Source: Acinetobacter pragensis (GTDB lineage: Bacteria > Pseudomonadota > Gammaproteobacteria > Pseudomonadales > Moraxellaceae). Taken from it: DNA of 64,000 nucleotides. The position numbers and the translations under genes were made by a program. Where the stretch lies: positions 40,377 through 104,376 of the forward strand of contig NZ_LUAW01000016.1 of NCBI RefSeq assembly GCF_001605895.1, written 5' to 3'. This document shows, piece by piece, positions 34,515 through 42,576 of the stretch; the first letter of the stretch is position 1, and each line of letters begins with the position of its first letter. The notes below the pieces were generated by a model that saw only the letters and a list, made by a program, of their open reading frames with translations, was not told the DNA's origin and did no database searches.

Positions 34515-36128
34515 TTAACTTGCATTTTTTAAAGCAAAATCTTTACCAAACAGCAATTTATTACGGATTGCAGTAATAGGCGTATGGTCTGCTATCAGCT
34601 CTGCATACCATGCGCCATCTTCAGTATCACCAAACAGTACCGCACCAACAACCTTATCTTTTTGAATAATAATGCGTTTATAAATCTGACGTTTTTCATC
34701 ATTCAAGACAATATCTTCAAAGTCATCTTTCGGCTCAAAGTTCCCTGCAGAGAAAACATCACAACCGCTGACTTTAAGCTGTGTCGGCACCGTCGGCGCT
34801 TTAAAGGTCAAACTGCCATGCTCTGCCAAATGGGATGCGCAAATAAAGGCTTGGCCCCAAAGCGGTTCGACTAAACCAAAGGTTTGATTGCGGTGTTCAA
34901 TACATTCCCCCACCGCATAAATACTCGGATCAAAGGTTTGCATAGTGTCATTGACCAGCACACCGCGGTTACAGCGCAGACCGGCACTTTGCGCCAAGGC
35001 CATATTGGGGCGGATGCCTACCGCAAAAACCACTAAATCCGCGTCTAAAACTGTACCGTCCTTGAGGCGGATATGGGTGACATGCCCTTCACTGCCGATG
35101 AGTTCTTCAGTATTGGCTTCAGTAATAACGCGAATGCCTTTTTGCTCGATTGACTGTTTCAGCATTTGGCTGGCTTTCGCGTCCAGCTGACGATCCATAA
35201 TGCGGTCCATCAAATGCAGCACTGTAACATTCATGCCTTGCTGCTTCAGACCATAGCCAGCCTCTAAACCCAACAGCCCTCCGCCGATTACCACGGCATT
35301 TTTTTTGGTTTTACAGTAGTCCAGCATTGCATTTACATCATAAATATCACGGAAACTCAGGACGCCTTCCAGCTCGGCACCCGGGATAGGCGGTACAAAA
35401 GGTTTCGATCCAGTCGCTAAAATCAGCCGGTCATAATCTACAACTTCGCCTTTATCTGTATAGACCTGCTTACGCGGCCGGTCAATGCGAACGGCCGGAT
35501 CACCTGCGATAAAGCGAATGCCTTTGCCCGCATACCACACATGCGGATGCAGCATAATATCTTCAATGGTTTTATCGCCTGAAAGTACCGGAGACAGCAT
35601 AATGCGGTTGTAGTTGCCCCAAGGCTCTTCGCCAATGACAGTCACTTCATAGCGCTCAGGCGCCATATCAAGCAAATCTTCCAGACAGCGCATGCCTGCC
35701 AAGCCATTGCCGACCAAAACCAGTTTCATTTTGTCTTGCACAGTGCCCGTATTGGTAATGTATGTTTTTTGCGGTGTTGAGCTGATCCAAACCTGACCAT
35801 TTTCAATTTTACTTGGAAAAACCAGCAGCTTTTGGTCTTTATCTTCCAAACAGCGCCCAGTCGCTAAACTGAAATGCTGTTTGTAAATGGGCGAAGCCAC
35901 CACGCGCTCACCTTGCAAATCGCCCAAAATACCGCGTGACATCACAAAAGCTTTACTGAACGGATCTTGATTGCTAAGCGCATAAACACGCTTTTCATTG
36001 CCTACACGGAAGATTGCAATTTGCTGATCATTCATCAACGCTCCTACACCGGTATTAGGCGTAATCGCATCCAGAGGGCAAACTTCAATCCATTCCAATT
36101 CATTCATTTCTTTTAAAATTGTCATCAT
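34515..36128 (-). CDS. nirD: NirD domain fused to an FAD/NAD(P) oxidoreductase
   Basis: ~537 aa. Residues ~10-115 are a NirD-type Rieske-like domain (WIEVCPLDAI, RVYALSNQDPF) without the iron-ligand Cys/His pairs, as in NirD. Residues ~130-530 are a class I pyridine-nucleotide oxidoreductase (VLVGNGLAGMRCLEDL, ILATGSKP, VVIGGGLLGLEAG). Normal NirD is ~110 aa. The reductase half could pass electrons from NAD(P)H to NirB or to NasA, which has no reductase partner elsewhere in the window. The ATG at 36128 is chosen for its spacing from AGGA (5 nt). Confidence 0.82.
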   Translation of the reverse strand: MMTILKEMNELEWIEVCPLDAITPNTGVGALMNDQQIAIFRVGNEKRVYALSNQDPFSKAFVMSRGILGDLQGERVVASPIYKQHFSLATGRCLEDKDQKLLVFPSKIENGQVWISSTPQKTYITNTGTVQDKMKLVLVGNGLAGMRCLEDLLDMAPERYEVTVIGEEPWGNYNRIMLSPVLSGDKTIEDIMLHPHVWYAGKGIRFIAGDPAVRIDRPRKQVYTDKGEVVDYDRLILATGSKPFVPPIPGAELEGVLSFRDIYDVNAMLDYCKTKKNAVVIGGGLLGLEAGYGLKQQGMNVTVLHLMDRIMDRQLDAKASQMLKQSIEQKGIRVITEANTEELIGSEGHVTHIRLKDGTVLDADLVVFAVGIRPNMALAQSAGLRCNRGVLVNDTMQTFDPSIYAVGECIEHRNQTFGLVEPLWGQAFICASHLAEHGSLTFKAPTVPTQLKVSGCDVFSAGNFEPKDDFEDIVLNDEKRQIYKRIIIQKDKVVGAVLFGDTEDGAWYAELIADHTPITAIRNKLLFGKDFALKNAS

Positions 36129-36233
36129 CTTCATCCTTTTCTAAAAACTATTTTCAACGCGCCTCGGATCTTTTTTCTCAGAGAAGAATCGGAACGAAGG
36201 CTGTATAAATTGAAAAAGTTTAATATTTATCTT

Positions 36234-38780
36234 TTATGCTTCCACTACTGGAATGCGGGTCTCATCACGCTCAGCTTCATTTTTAGGACGAATTTGCCCG
36301 CGCACTTGCGCAAACTGAATGTGCGGATCATTTTGCTGTTCCGCTTTGGCATTGATAAAAGTGACGAAGCGTTTACGTACTTCAGGATCTTCAATCGCAG
36401 TACGCCATTCATCTTGATAAGTCCCGACCACATGGCTCATACGGTTTTCAAGCTCGGCAGCAACACCCAAGGAATCATTCACCACCACATCTTTTAAGTA
36501 ATCCAAGCCGCCTTCCATATTGTCGCGCCATACCGACGTGCGCTGCAGACGGTCTGCGGTTTGAATATAGAACATAAAGAATCGGTCGATATAGCGGATC
36601 AGGGTTTGCGTATCCAAGTCAGAAGCCAGCAGTTCTGCATGACGCGGCTTCATCCCGCCATTGCCGCATACATATAGGTTCCAGCCTTTTTCCGTAGCAA
36701 TGACACCGACGTCTTTACTTTGCGCTTCGGCACATTCACGGGTACAGCCCGACACCGCCATTTTCAATTTGTGCGGCGAACGCAAGCCCTTGTAACGGTT
36801 TTCTAAGAAGATGGCTAAACCCACAGAATCATCTACGCCAAAACGGCACCATGTGCTGCCGACACAAGATTTCACTGTACGTAGCGACTTGCCGTATGCA
36901 TGCCCTGATTCAAAGCCTGCATCGATTAATTTTTCCCAGATTTCAGGCAATTGATGAACCTGTGCGCCGAACATGTCGACACGCTGGCCACCGGTAAGTT
37001 TGGTGTATAAACCATATTCTTTGGCAATTTGACCAATGGCAATCAGGCCATCGGGCGTAACTTCTCCGCCGGCCATACGCGGCACAACTGAATAAGAGCC
37101 GTCTTTTTGAATGTTGCCAAGGTAATAGTCATTGCTGTCTTGCAGCCCTGCATGGCTAGGCTTAAGTACAAAGTCATTCCAGCAAGAGGCCAGAATATTG
37201 GCTGCTGTCGGCTTGCAGATATCGCAGCCCATGCCATGGCCATGCTGTTCAATCAGATCATCAAAAGTTTTGATTTCATTAACCCGCACCAAGTGATACA
37301 GCTCTTGGCGTGAATAGGCAAAGTGCTCGCATAAATGATTGTTGACCGTCACCCCTTGGCGCTGCAGTTCAGATTTTAAAACTTGAGTCACCAATGGTGC
37401 ACAGCCGCCGCATGCCGTCGCCGCTTTAGTGCATTTTTTTAGTGCGCCAAGCGAAGTTGAACCATCGGCAATAGCTGAGCAAATATCTGCTTTAGAAACA
37501 TTATTGCAAGAACAAATGGTAGCGCTGTCTGGCAGTAAATCGACGCCGCTGCCGCCGCTTTTGGCGCTGGATTGCGCATAGCCCGGCATGATTAAGCTTT
37601 CTGGATTTTCTGGAACAGCCAAACCGTTCAGCATCATTTGCAGAAGGTCGTTATATTCTTTGGCGCAGCCGACTAAGACCGCGCCAAGCAATTTGTTTTT
37701 CGCCGCATCGACCACAATTTTTTTATAGACCTGAGCATCTTCATCGGCATAGAAATAGCTCAAAGCGTTGGGTGTCATGGCATGCGCGTCACCGACTGAC
37801 GCAACATCAACCCCCATCAGTTTAAGTTTAGTGCTCATGTCTGCGCCTGCAAAAGCATTGCAAGCTTGTTCCATCACATGCTTTGCGGCAATGCGCGCCA
37901 TGTCATAGCCCGGAGCGACAAGTCCGTAGATTTTATTTTGCCAAAGCGCGCACTCACCTATGGCATAAATATCAGGATTGGAGGTTTGGCAATAATCATT
38001 GATTATGATGCCGCCACGTTCACCAATCGCCAATCCGCTTTGACGCGCCAGCTCATCGCGCGGGCGGATGCCTGCAGAGAATAAAATGATGTCGGTTTCG
38101 AGTTCAGAGCCATCACCAAACTTCATCACGTGTTTGGTGTTTACGCCATCTTCAATACATGACGTCGCTTTTTGGGTATGAACCTTAACGCCTAAGTTTT
38201 CGATTTTTGCACGTAAAACCTTCCCGCCCAAATCATCAATCTGTACCGCCATTAAGCGCGGTGCAAACTCAACGACATGAGTTTCCAAATCTAAATCACG
38301 CAGCGCCTTGGCTGCTTCCAATCCCAATAATCCACCGCCAATCACAACACCGGTTTTTGCATTCAAGCTGGCAGCGCGGATCGCATCCAAGTCATCAATT
38401 GTGCGGTAGACAAAACAGTTTTCACGGTCATTGCCAGGAATGGGCGGCACAAAGGCATAAGAGCCTGTCGCAAGCACCAATTTGTCGTAGTGCAGAACAT
38501 CGCCATGATTGGTTGTGATCGTTTGATGGGCCTGATCTATTTCAACGGCTTTGGTATTCAGGCGTAAATCAATTCCATACGCATCGGCAAAGTCGCTTCG
38601 GCACAATGTTAGGTCTTTGACGGACTTGCCGCTAAAATATTCGGTCAGATGCACTCGGTCATAAGCCAAACGCGGTTCTTCTGCCAAAATGGTGATTTCG
38701 ACCTCATCACCAGCATGTTCAAGTATTGATTCAATAAACTTGTGGCCTACCATGCCATGACCAATCATGATAATTTTCAT
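36234..38780 (-). CDS. nirB: Assimilatory nitrite reductase large subunit NirB
   Basis: 848 aa. In order: FAD/NAD(P)H domain (IIMIGHGMVGHKFIE, ~1-300), BFD-like [2Fe-2S] domain (CSCNNVS and CGGC, ~420-475), then the sirohaem/[4Fe-4S] half with the cysteines of CVGSTWCRFG and the GCTRECAEA motif. It reduces nitrite to ammonium in the cytoplasm. The gene lies 44 bp after narK. Confidence 0.95.
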   Translation of the reverse strand: MKIIMIGHGMVGHKFIESILEHAGDEVEITILAEEPRLAYDRVHLTEYFSGKSVKDLTLCRSDFADAYGIDLRLNTKAVEIDQAHQTITTNHGDVLHYDKLVLATGSYAFVPPIPGNDRENCFVYRTIDDLDAIRAASLNAKTGVVIGGGLLGLEAAKALRDLDLETHVVEFAPRLMAVQIDDLGGKVLRAKIENLGVKVHTQKATSCIEDGVNTKHVMKFGDGSELETDIILFSAGIRPRDELARQSGLAIGERGGIIINDYCQTSNPDIYAIGECALWQNKIYGLVAPGYDMARIAAKHVMEQACNAFAGADMSTKLKLMGVDVASVGDAHAMTPNALSYFYADEDAQVYKKIVVDAAKNKLLGAVLVGCAKEYNDLLQMMLNGLAVPENPESLIMPGYAQSSAKSGGSGVDLLPDSATICSCNNVSKADICSAIADGSTSLGALKKCTKAATACGGCAPLVTQVLKSELQRQGVTVNNHLCEHFAYSRQELYHLVRVNEIKTFDDLIEQHGHGMGCDICKPTAANILASCWNDFVLKPSHAGLQDSNDYYLGNIQKDGSYSVVPRMAGGEVTPDGLIAIGQIAKEYGLYTKLTGGQRVDMFGAQVHQLPEIWEKLIDAGFESGHAYGKSLRTVKSCVGSTWCRFGVDDSVGLAIFLENRYKGLRSPHKLKMAVSGCTRECAEAQSKDVGVIATEKGWNLYVCGNGGMKPRHAELLASDLDTQTLIRYIDRFFMFYIQTADRLQRTSVWRDNMEGGLDYLKDVVVNDSLGVAAELENRMSHVVGTYQDEWRTAIEDPEVRKRFVTFINAKAEQQNDPHIQFAQVRGQIRPKNEAERDETRIPVVEA

Positions 38781-38824
38781 GTTCTTTCTCCAAATTTCTC
38801 TATTTTCTGTAGCGTTCTGATCGA

Positions 38825-40174
38825 TTAGTTTTGCGCTTCGGCCATGTTGCGGGCTTGAACTGCCTGCTCAAATAAGCGCTGTTCTTTTTCTTTATGCTCA
38901 ACTGAGAAGCGAATCATCAGAACACAGCTGGCGGCAATAACGACTAAACCGCCAAGAACCATTAATGTAGTTTGAATATCCAGCATGCCTTTGAGCAGGA
39001 AACCGGCAGCCACCGCGCCAACATTGCCGCCTGCGCCGATAATGCCTGCAACACCGCCCAAGGCATCACGGTCGATAAATGGCACCAATGCGTAGGTTGC
39101 TCCACACGCCATATGGGTAAATAAAGCGAAAACCGTCATTGCCAGAATAGCCAGAACCGCCGTATTCATTTGCGAGAAAACAATCAGGAATAAGCCTTCC
39201 ATCACAATCATGGCAAACAGGACTTTAGTCCGCCCATCCAGACCTTTTTTAGTCGCCACTCTGTCCGAAACAATGCCGCCAAGCGCACGGGCAAACAGCG
39301 CCAGCAAGCCAAAAATTCCAGCAGCCATGCCTGCCTCTTTTAAGCCAAAACTGAAATGGTCGACGTAATACAAAGCAATAATGTTATGAATGAAAATTTC
39401 TATGCCAAAACACGCGGCATACGCGCCAAACAAAATCCAAACCCGGTAGTTTTTAGCAGCATGCATAAGAATTGCGATTCCGCCTTTTTTGTCACTGCCG
39501 ACACTGATCCCTTGCGCGCGCAATTCTTTAAAGTTGCCTTGCGGGCAGTCCTGAGTAAATTTCCAATACAGCGCACCGACAATCAGCATCATTAGGCCCG
39601 GTACAATCAGCGCAACTCTCCAGCCCATTGCCTGCTCCACACCAAACATCACCAGTGCAGCCAACAGCAACGGCATTAAAGCCTGCGTTGCACCGCCGCC
39701 TGCATTTCCCCAGCCCGCTGCTGCGGCATTCGCTGTACCTACCACATTGGACGCAAACATAATGCTGGTGTGATATTGCGTAATAACAAAGCTTGCGCCG
39801 ATTGCGCCAATCAATAAGCGGAAAAACAGGAAGGATTCATAACTGTTGGCTGATGCCACGCCAAAAACAGGAATACTGCCAAGGATCAATAAAGCGGTAT
39901 AGGTTTTACGCGGGCCGTATTTATCACATAAAGGCCCTACAATTAAGCGGACAAGAATCGTGATGGCGACAGCCGCAATATTAATATTGGCGATTTGATC
40001 TTTGGTCAAATCAAATTCACCAGCAATAACCGGCATTAAAGGCGCACAGGCAAACCATGCAAAGAAACAAACAAAAAATGCGAGCCAACTCATATGGAAG
40101 GCCCGCATTGCTGCACTAGAAAAATTAAATAGACTTATTTTTGTCGCTTTATTGGCATTTAAATTTGAAGACAT
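38825..40174 (-). CDS. narK: Nitrate transporter NarK/NasA type (MFS, NNP family)
   Basis: 449 aa with twelve helices. The NNP nitrate signatures are seen: AGWGNAGGGATQALMPLL (first) and GIIGAGGNVGAVAAG (second). It imports nitrate. The frame is open to 40219, but the ATG at 40174 has GGAGAAGG just upstream and the upstream part carries the leader RNA, so the shorter start is used. In Pseudomonas the equivalent gene is called nasA; here the name narK avoids confusion with the reductase. Confidence 0.9.
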   Translation of the reverse strand: MSSNLNANKATKISLFNFSSAAMRAFHMSWLAFFVCFFAWFACAPLMPVIAGEFDLTKDQIANINIAAVAITILVRLIVGPLCDKYGPRKTYTALLILGSIPVFGVASANSYESFLFFRLLIGAIGASFVITQYHTSIMFASNVVGTANAAAAGWGNAGGGATQALMPLLLAALVMFGVEQAMGWRVALIVPGLMMLIVGALYWKFTQDCPQGNFKELRAQGISVGSDKKGGIAILMHAAKNYRVWILFGAYAACFGIEIFIHNIIALYYVDHFSFGLKEAGMAAGIFGLLALFARALGGIVSDRVATKKGLDGRTKVLFAMIVMEGLFLIVFSQMNTAVLAILAMTVFALFTHMACGATYALVPFIDRDALGGVAGIIGAGGNVGAVAAGFLLKGMLDIQTTLMVLGGLVVIAASCVLMIRFSVEHKEKEQRLFEQAVQARNMAEAQN

Positions 40175-40194
40175 AACCTTCTCCGGACGAACTG

Positions 40195-40232
40195 AGCGTA
40201 TAGTTTTTCTGTATGGCACAGTGCCGGTACAG
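40195..40232 (-). promoter_or_regulatory. Hairpin in the narK leader near the start
   Basis: On the - strand UUCUGUA pairs with UACAGAA, and GGCA pairs with UGCC further in. It sits between ANTAR hairpin P2 and the narK ribosome binding site. An A run, not a T run, follows, so it is not a standard terminator, though a control role in the leader is possible. Confidence 0.4.
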
Positions 40233-40243
40233 AATCGATCAGA

Positions 40244-40261
40244 ACGGACGTCGTTGGCCGT
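40244..40261 (-). ncRNA. ANTAR hairpin P2 of the narK leader
   Basis: RNA: ACGG-C-C, loop AACGAC, G-U-CCGU; A1/G4 hexaloop. It differs from the nasA P2 by one base, in the loop. Confidence 0.7.
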
Positions 40262-40275
40262 CTTACAAATTTTGA

Positions 40276-40291
40276 AAGTCTTCTTTGACTT
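40276..40291 (-). ncRNA. ANTAR hairpin P1 of the narK leader
   Basis: RNA: AAGUC, loop AAAGAA, GACUU; 5-bp stem and A1/G4 hexaloop. Stem bases differ fully from the nasA P1 while pairing and loop pattern are kept, as expected for a conserved RNA structure. It starts ~2 nt after the predicted transcription start. Confidence 0.75.
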
Positions 40292-40302
40292 GATTAGATA
40301 TA

Positions 40303-40319
40303 AGCATTGTTCATGCCAG
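40303..40319 (-). promoter_or_regulatory. Sigma-54 promoter for narK-nirB-nirD
   Basis: The - strand reads CTGGCATGAACAATGCT, GG-N10-GC with TGGCA. The distance to hairpin P1 is the same as in the nasA promoter. Confidence 0.72.
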
Positions 40320-40456
40320 TTTTGTAAAATTGATTATTTATTTATGAATGACAGATTTTATGGTGCTTAATTTGGGTTTTCCTAACTATGCCTTCTGCTT
40401 TTTTCATAGAATTTAAGCCGTTCCTCTCAAATATCTCTGCATATCTCTATAAAACC

Positions 40457-40480
40457 GCATTCGAACGACGCAATACGCAT
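40457..40480. promoter_or_regulatory. Candidate shared enhancer between narK and nasT
   Basis: GCATTCGAA and ATACGCAT lie 140-160 bp upstream of the narK sigma-54 promoter and 65-90 bp upstream of the nasT one. Their complements recur at 30834-30855 before nasA. The order of the two words differs between sites. Confidence 0.3.
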
Positions 40481-40544
40481 CATTAAAGTGCGCTTTCTAA
40501 AAACCAATCACAATATCCCTTGATTTTTTAAACATTACCCAAAG

Positions 40545-40561
40545 TTGGCACTTAAATTGCT
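40545..40561 (+). promoter_or_regulatory. Sigma-54 promoter for nasT-nasS
   Basis: TTGGCACTTAAATTGCT, the best match to the sigma-54 consensus in the window (TTGGCAC and TTGC, GG-N10-GC). The predicted start is ~30 nt before the nasT ATG at 40605, which rules out the longer open frame that begins inside the promoter. Confidence 0.75.
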
Positions 40562-40604
40562 TAATGCATCTAGTGCCTTTTTCAGGACAGACCTGAGCTT
40601 TTGT

Positions 40605-41192
40605 ATGCCAAATTTGAAAATCGCCCTGATAGATGACGATCTTGAACGGGCATCTTTTATAAAAACCTCATTAATCGAGCATGATTTTGAAGTCGTTGCT
40701 TGCCTGATGATTGATCATCTGAATAGCACAGATCTGCAGCAGCTGCATGCAGACGTTATTTTGCTGGATATGGATCATCCGCATCGGGATATTATTGAAA
40801 GCTGTGTCAGCCAGTTTGATTTGCCGACCGTGCTATTTACCAAAAATTCGCATAAAGACACCATTAAAAATGCCATAGAAGCTGGGGTTACCGCCTACAT
40901 TGTTGACGGCATAGACCCTGAAAAGCTGGAAAGCATTTTAGAAATTTCAATTGAACAATTTAAAAAGCATAAAAAATTACTGAATGATTTGAATGAAACC
41001 AAATGCAAACTGGCTGATCGAAAAGATATTGAAAAAGCCAAAGTCATGCTCATGCAAATGCATAAAATTGAAGAAGAGCAAGCATTTACCCTGCTCAGAA
41101 AAAATGCCATGAGCCATCGTATGACGATGGGAGAAATGGCCAGACGGCTGATTGATGCCCAAGCACTGCTGCAGTCTCAATTTAAGGAATAA
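40605..41192 (+). CDS. nasT: Nitrate-responsive antiterminator NasT (ANTAR protein)
   Basis: 195 aa. A receiver-like domain (KIALIDDD, LLDMD near residue 54) is joined through a coiled coil to a C-terminal ANTAR RNA-binding domain (~134-190; DRKDIEKAKVMLMQM, EEEQAFTLLRKNAM). NasT binds tandem hairpins in nas leader RNA and blocks terminators; without nitrate it is held by NasS. Three suitable hairpin pairs occur in this window. It overlaps no gene and is 3 bp from nasS. Confidence 0.92.
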   Translation: MPNLKIALIDDDLERASFIKTSLIEHDFEVVACLMIDHLNSTDLQQLHADVILLDMDHPHRDIIESCVSQFDLPTVLFTKNSHKDTIKNAIEAGVTAYIVDGIDPEKLESILEISIEQFKKHKKLLNDLNETKCKLADRKDIEKAKVMLMQMHKIEEEQAFTLLRKNAMSHRMTMGEMARRLIDAQALLQSQFKE

Positions 41193-41195
41193 AGC

Positions 41196-42185
41196 ATGAA
41201 GACGCTTGAAAAAACCGATATTCAACTAGGATATATTCCGTTATTGGATTGCACCGCCATACTCTGGGCGCAAAAAAAGGGCTATTTTTCTGCACAAGGC
41301 CTGAACGTCACATTAGTAAAAGAAGCTTCTTGGGCGAGTTTGCGCGACCGTCTGGCTTTTGGCATTCTGGACGCTGCGCACTGCCTCTCTGCAATGCTGC
41401 CTGCTGCGGCAACTGGAGATGATCAGCTCGGAATACCGCTTCAAACATCATTGGTGCTCAGTACCAACCGCGCCTTTATCAGCCTCAGTCAAAAACTTTG
41501 CCATGATTTGGGCATATCTGCTCTAGATGCACCTGAAAGTTCTGCAGGAAAAATTGCAGCTGCCGCAAAAAAAGGGCAAAAAATTCAGCTCGCGCATGTA
41601 TTCAAGCAGTCTATTCATCATTATTGCTTGCGTGAATGGCTTGCTTTGGCGGATGAAGAACTGGCGCAGACTTATCCTTTATCCACCCTGCCGCCTCCAT
41701 ATATGGTGGATGCCATTTCTGCACAATTGGTTGATGGCTTCTGTGTCGGTGAGCCATGGAATATTCAGGCGCAAATAGAGGGCTACAGCCACGTCATTGC
41801 TGACAGCAAACAGATTATTCCTGAAGTCACTGATAAGGTTTTGGCGACAACGCAAGAATGGGCAAAGCAGCATCCTCAAACTTTAACAGCCATTGAAACT
41901 GCCATTCAGCTTGCTCAGCAAGATTTAAATACGCTTGAATCATTAGACGAAATTTGGCAAATGCTGGAGTGCAGTGAAATTATCAGGTTCAGTTGTTCCT
42001 CATTGGTGCATGTCGATGAGTTTTATAAAATACAGCACATTATCCGCTCATTTGGCGCTCAAGGCGCCGTAAAATCTAGTGATTTCGAATGGATTATGCT
42101 GCAAATGTGCAAATGGGATCATTTAAAAATTGAAGCCGCTAAAATTCAAGAGATTGCGGCCCATTGTGCAGGCCAGGCGAATTAA
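41196..42185 (+). CDS. nasS: Nitrate sensor NasS
   Basis: 329 aa, related to the nitrate-binding ABC proteins NrtA/CmpA (LGYIPLLDCTAILWAQKKGYF, VGEPWNIQAQ) but with no signal peptide, so it is cytoplasmic. It binds NasT and lets it go when nitrate or nitrite is present. It starts 3 bp after the nasT stop. Confidence 0.9.
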   Translation: MKTLEKTDIQLGYIPLLDCTAILWAQKKGYFSAQGLNVTLVKEASWASLRDRLAFGILDAAHCLSAMLPAAATGDDQLGIPLQTSLVLSTNRAFISLSQKLCHDLGISALDAPESSAGKIAAAAKKGQKIQLAHVFKQSIHHYCLREWLALADEELAQTYPLSTLPPPYMVDAISAQLVDGFCVGEPWNIQAQIEGYSHVIADSKQIIPEVTDKVLATTQEWAKQHPQTLTAIETAIQLAQQDLNTLESLDEIWQMLECSEIIRFSCSSLVHVDEFYKIQHIIRSFGAQGAVKSSDFEWIMLQMCKWDHLKIEAAKIQEIAAHCAGQAN

Positions 42186-42212
42186 AGCAGGGTGAAAAAT
42201 TGCAGCAGAGCG

Positions 42213-42258
42213 ATTCCTTTAAAATAAAAATCTAGATTTTCAAGGAATTGCTTTTTTT
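42213..42258 (+). terminator. Intrinsic terminator after nasS
   Basis: Outer arms ATTCCTT / AAGGAAT enclose an inner palindrome AAAATCTAGATTTT, followed by a run of seven T. It begins 27 bp after the nasS stop. Confidence 0.7.
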
Positions 42259-42275
42259 GCTGTATAAGCATTTAA

Positions 42276-42300
42276 AACGCCTGCATCTGCACAAGGCGTT
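42276..42300. repeat. Second hairpin after nasS
   Basis: A 7-bp stem AACGCCT / AGGCGTT with an 11-nt loop, without a T run. Function not clear. The remaining 42301-42500 holds nothing recognisable. Confidence 0.4.
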
Positions 42301-42500
42301 CCCGCTTTCCTTAATTAACATCATGCAAGAATATCTCTAAAATTTAGGCGGTTTTACTGCTGTTTTTAGAATCTAACAATTGAAAAGCATTCAATGTTTA
42401 GCTGGTTCCATGATCAATACATCTCAATTTTGCAATTGAAGTTAATACATGTAAATTTACTGTTGCAACCTCTTAACTTCATAATTTTTAAAAAGTTCAA

Positions 42501-42528
42501 TTGACAATTATAGTTGTCAAAATATATC
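42501..42528 (+). promoter_or_regulatory. Palindromic operator and promoter before the amidase
   Basis: TTGACAA-N6-TTGTCAA is a perfect inverted repeat. Its left arm is also a consensus -35 (TTGACA), with TATATC 16 bp on as a possible -10. A regulator bound here would cover the promoter. The regulator is not in the window's vicinity. Confidence 0.5.
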
Positions 42529-42576
42529 TTATCCCTATTCCATCAACATGAAATAAAAGAATAAAGGGATTTATCA

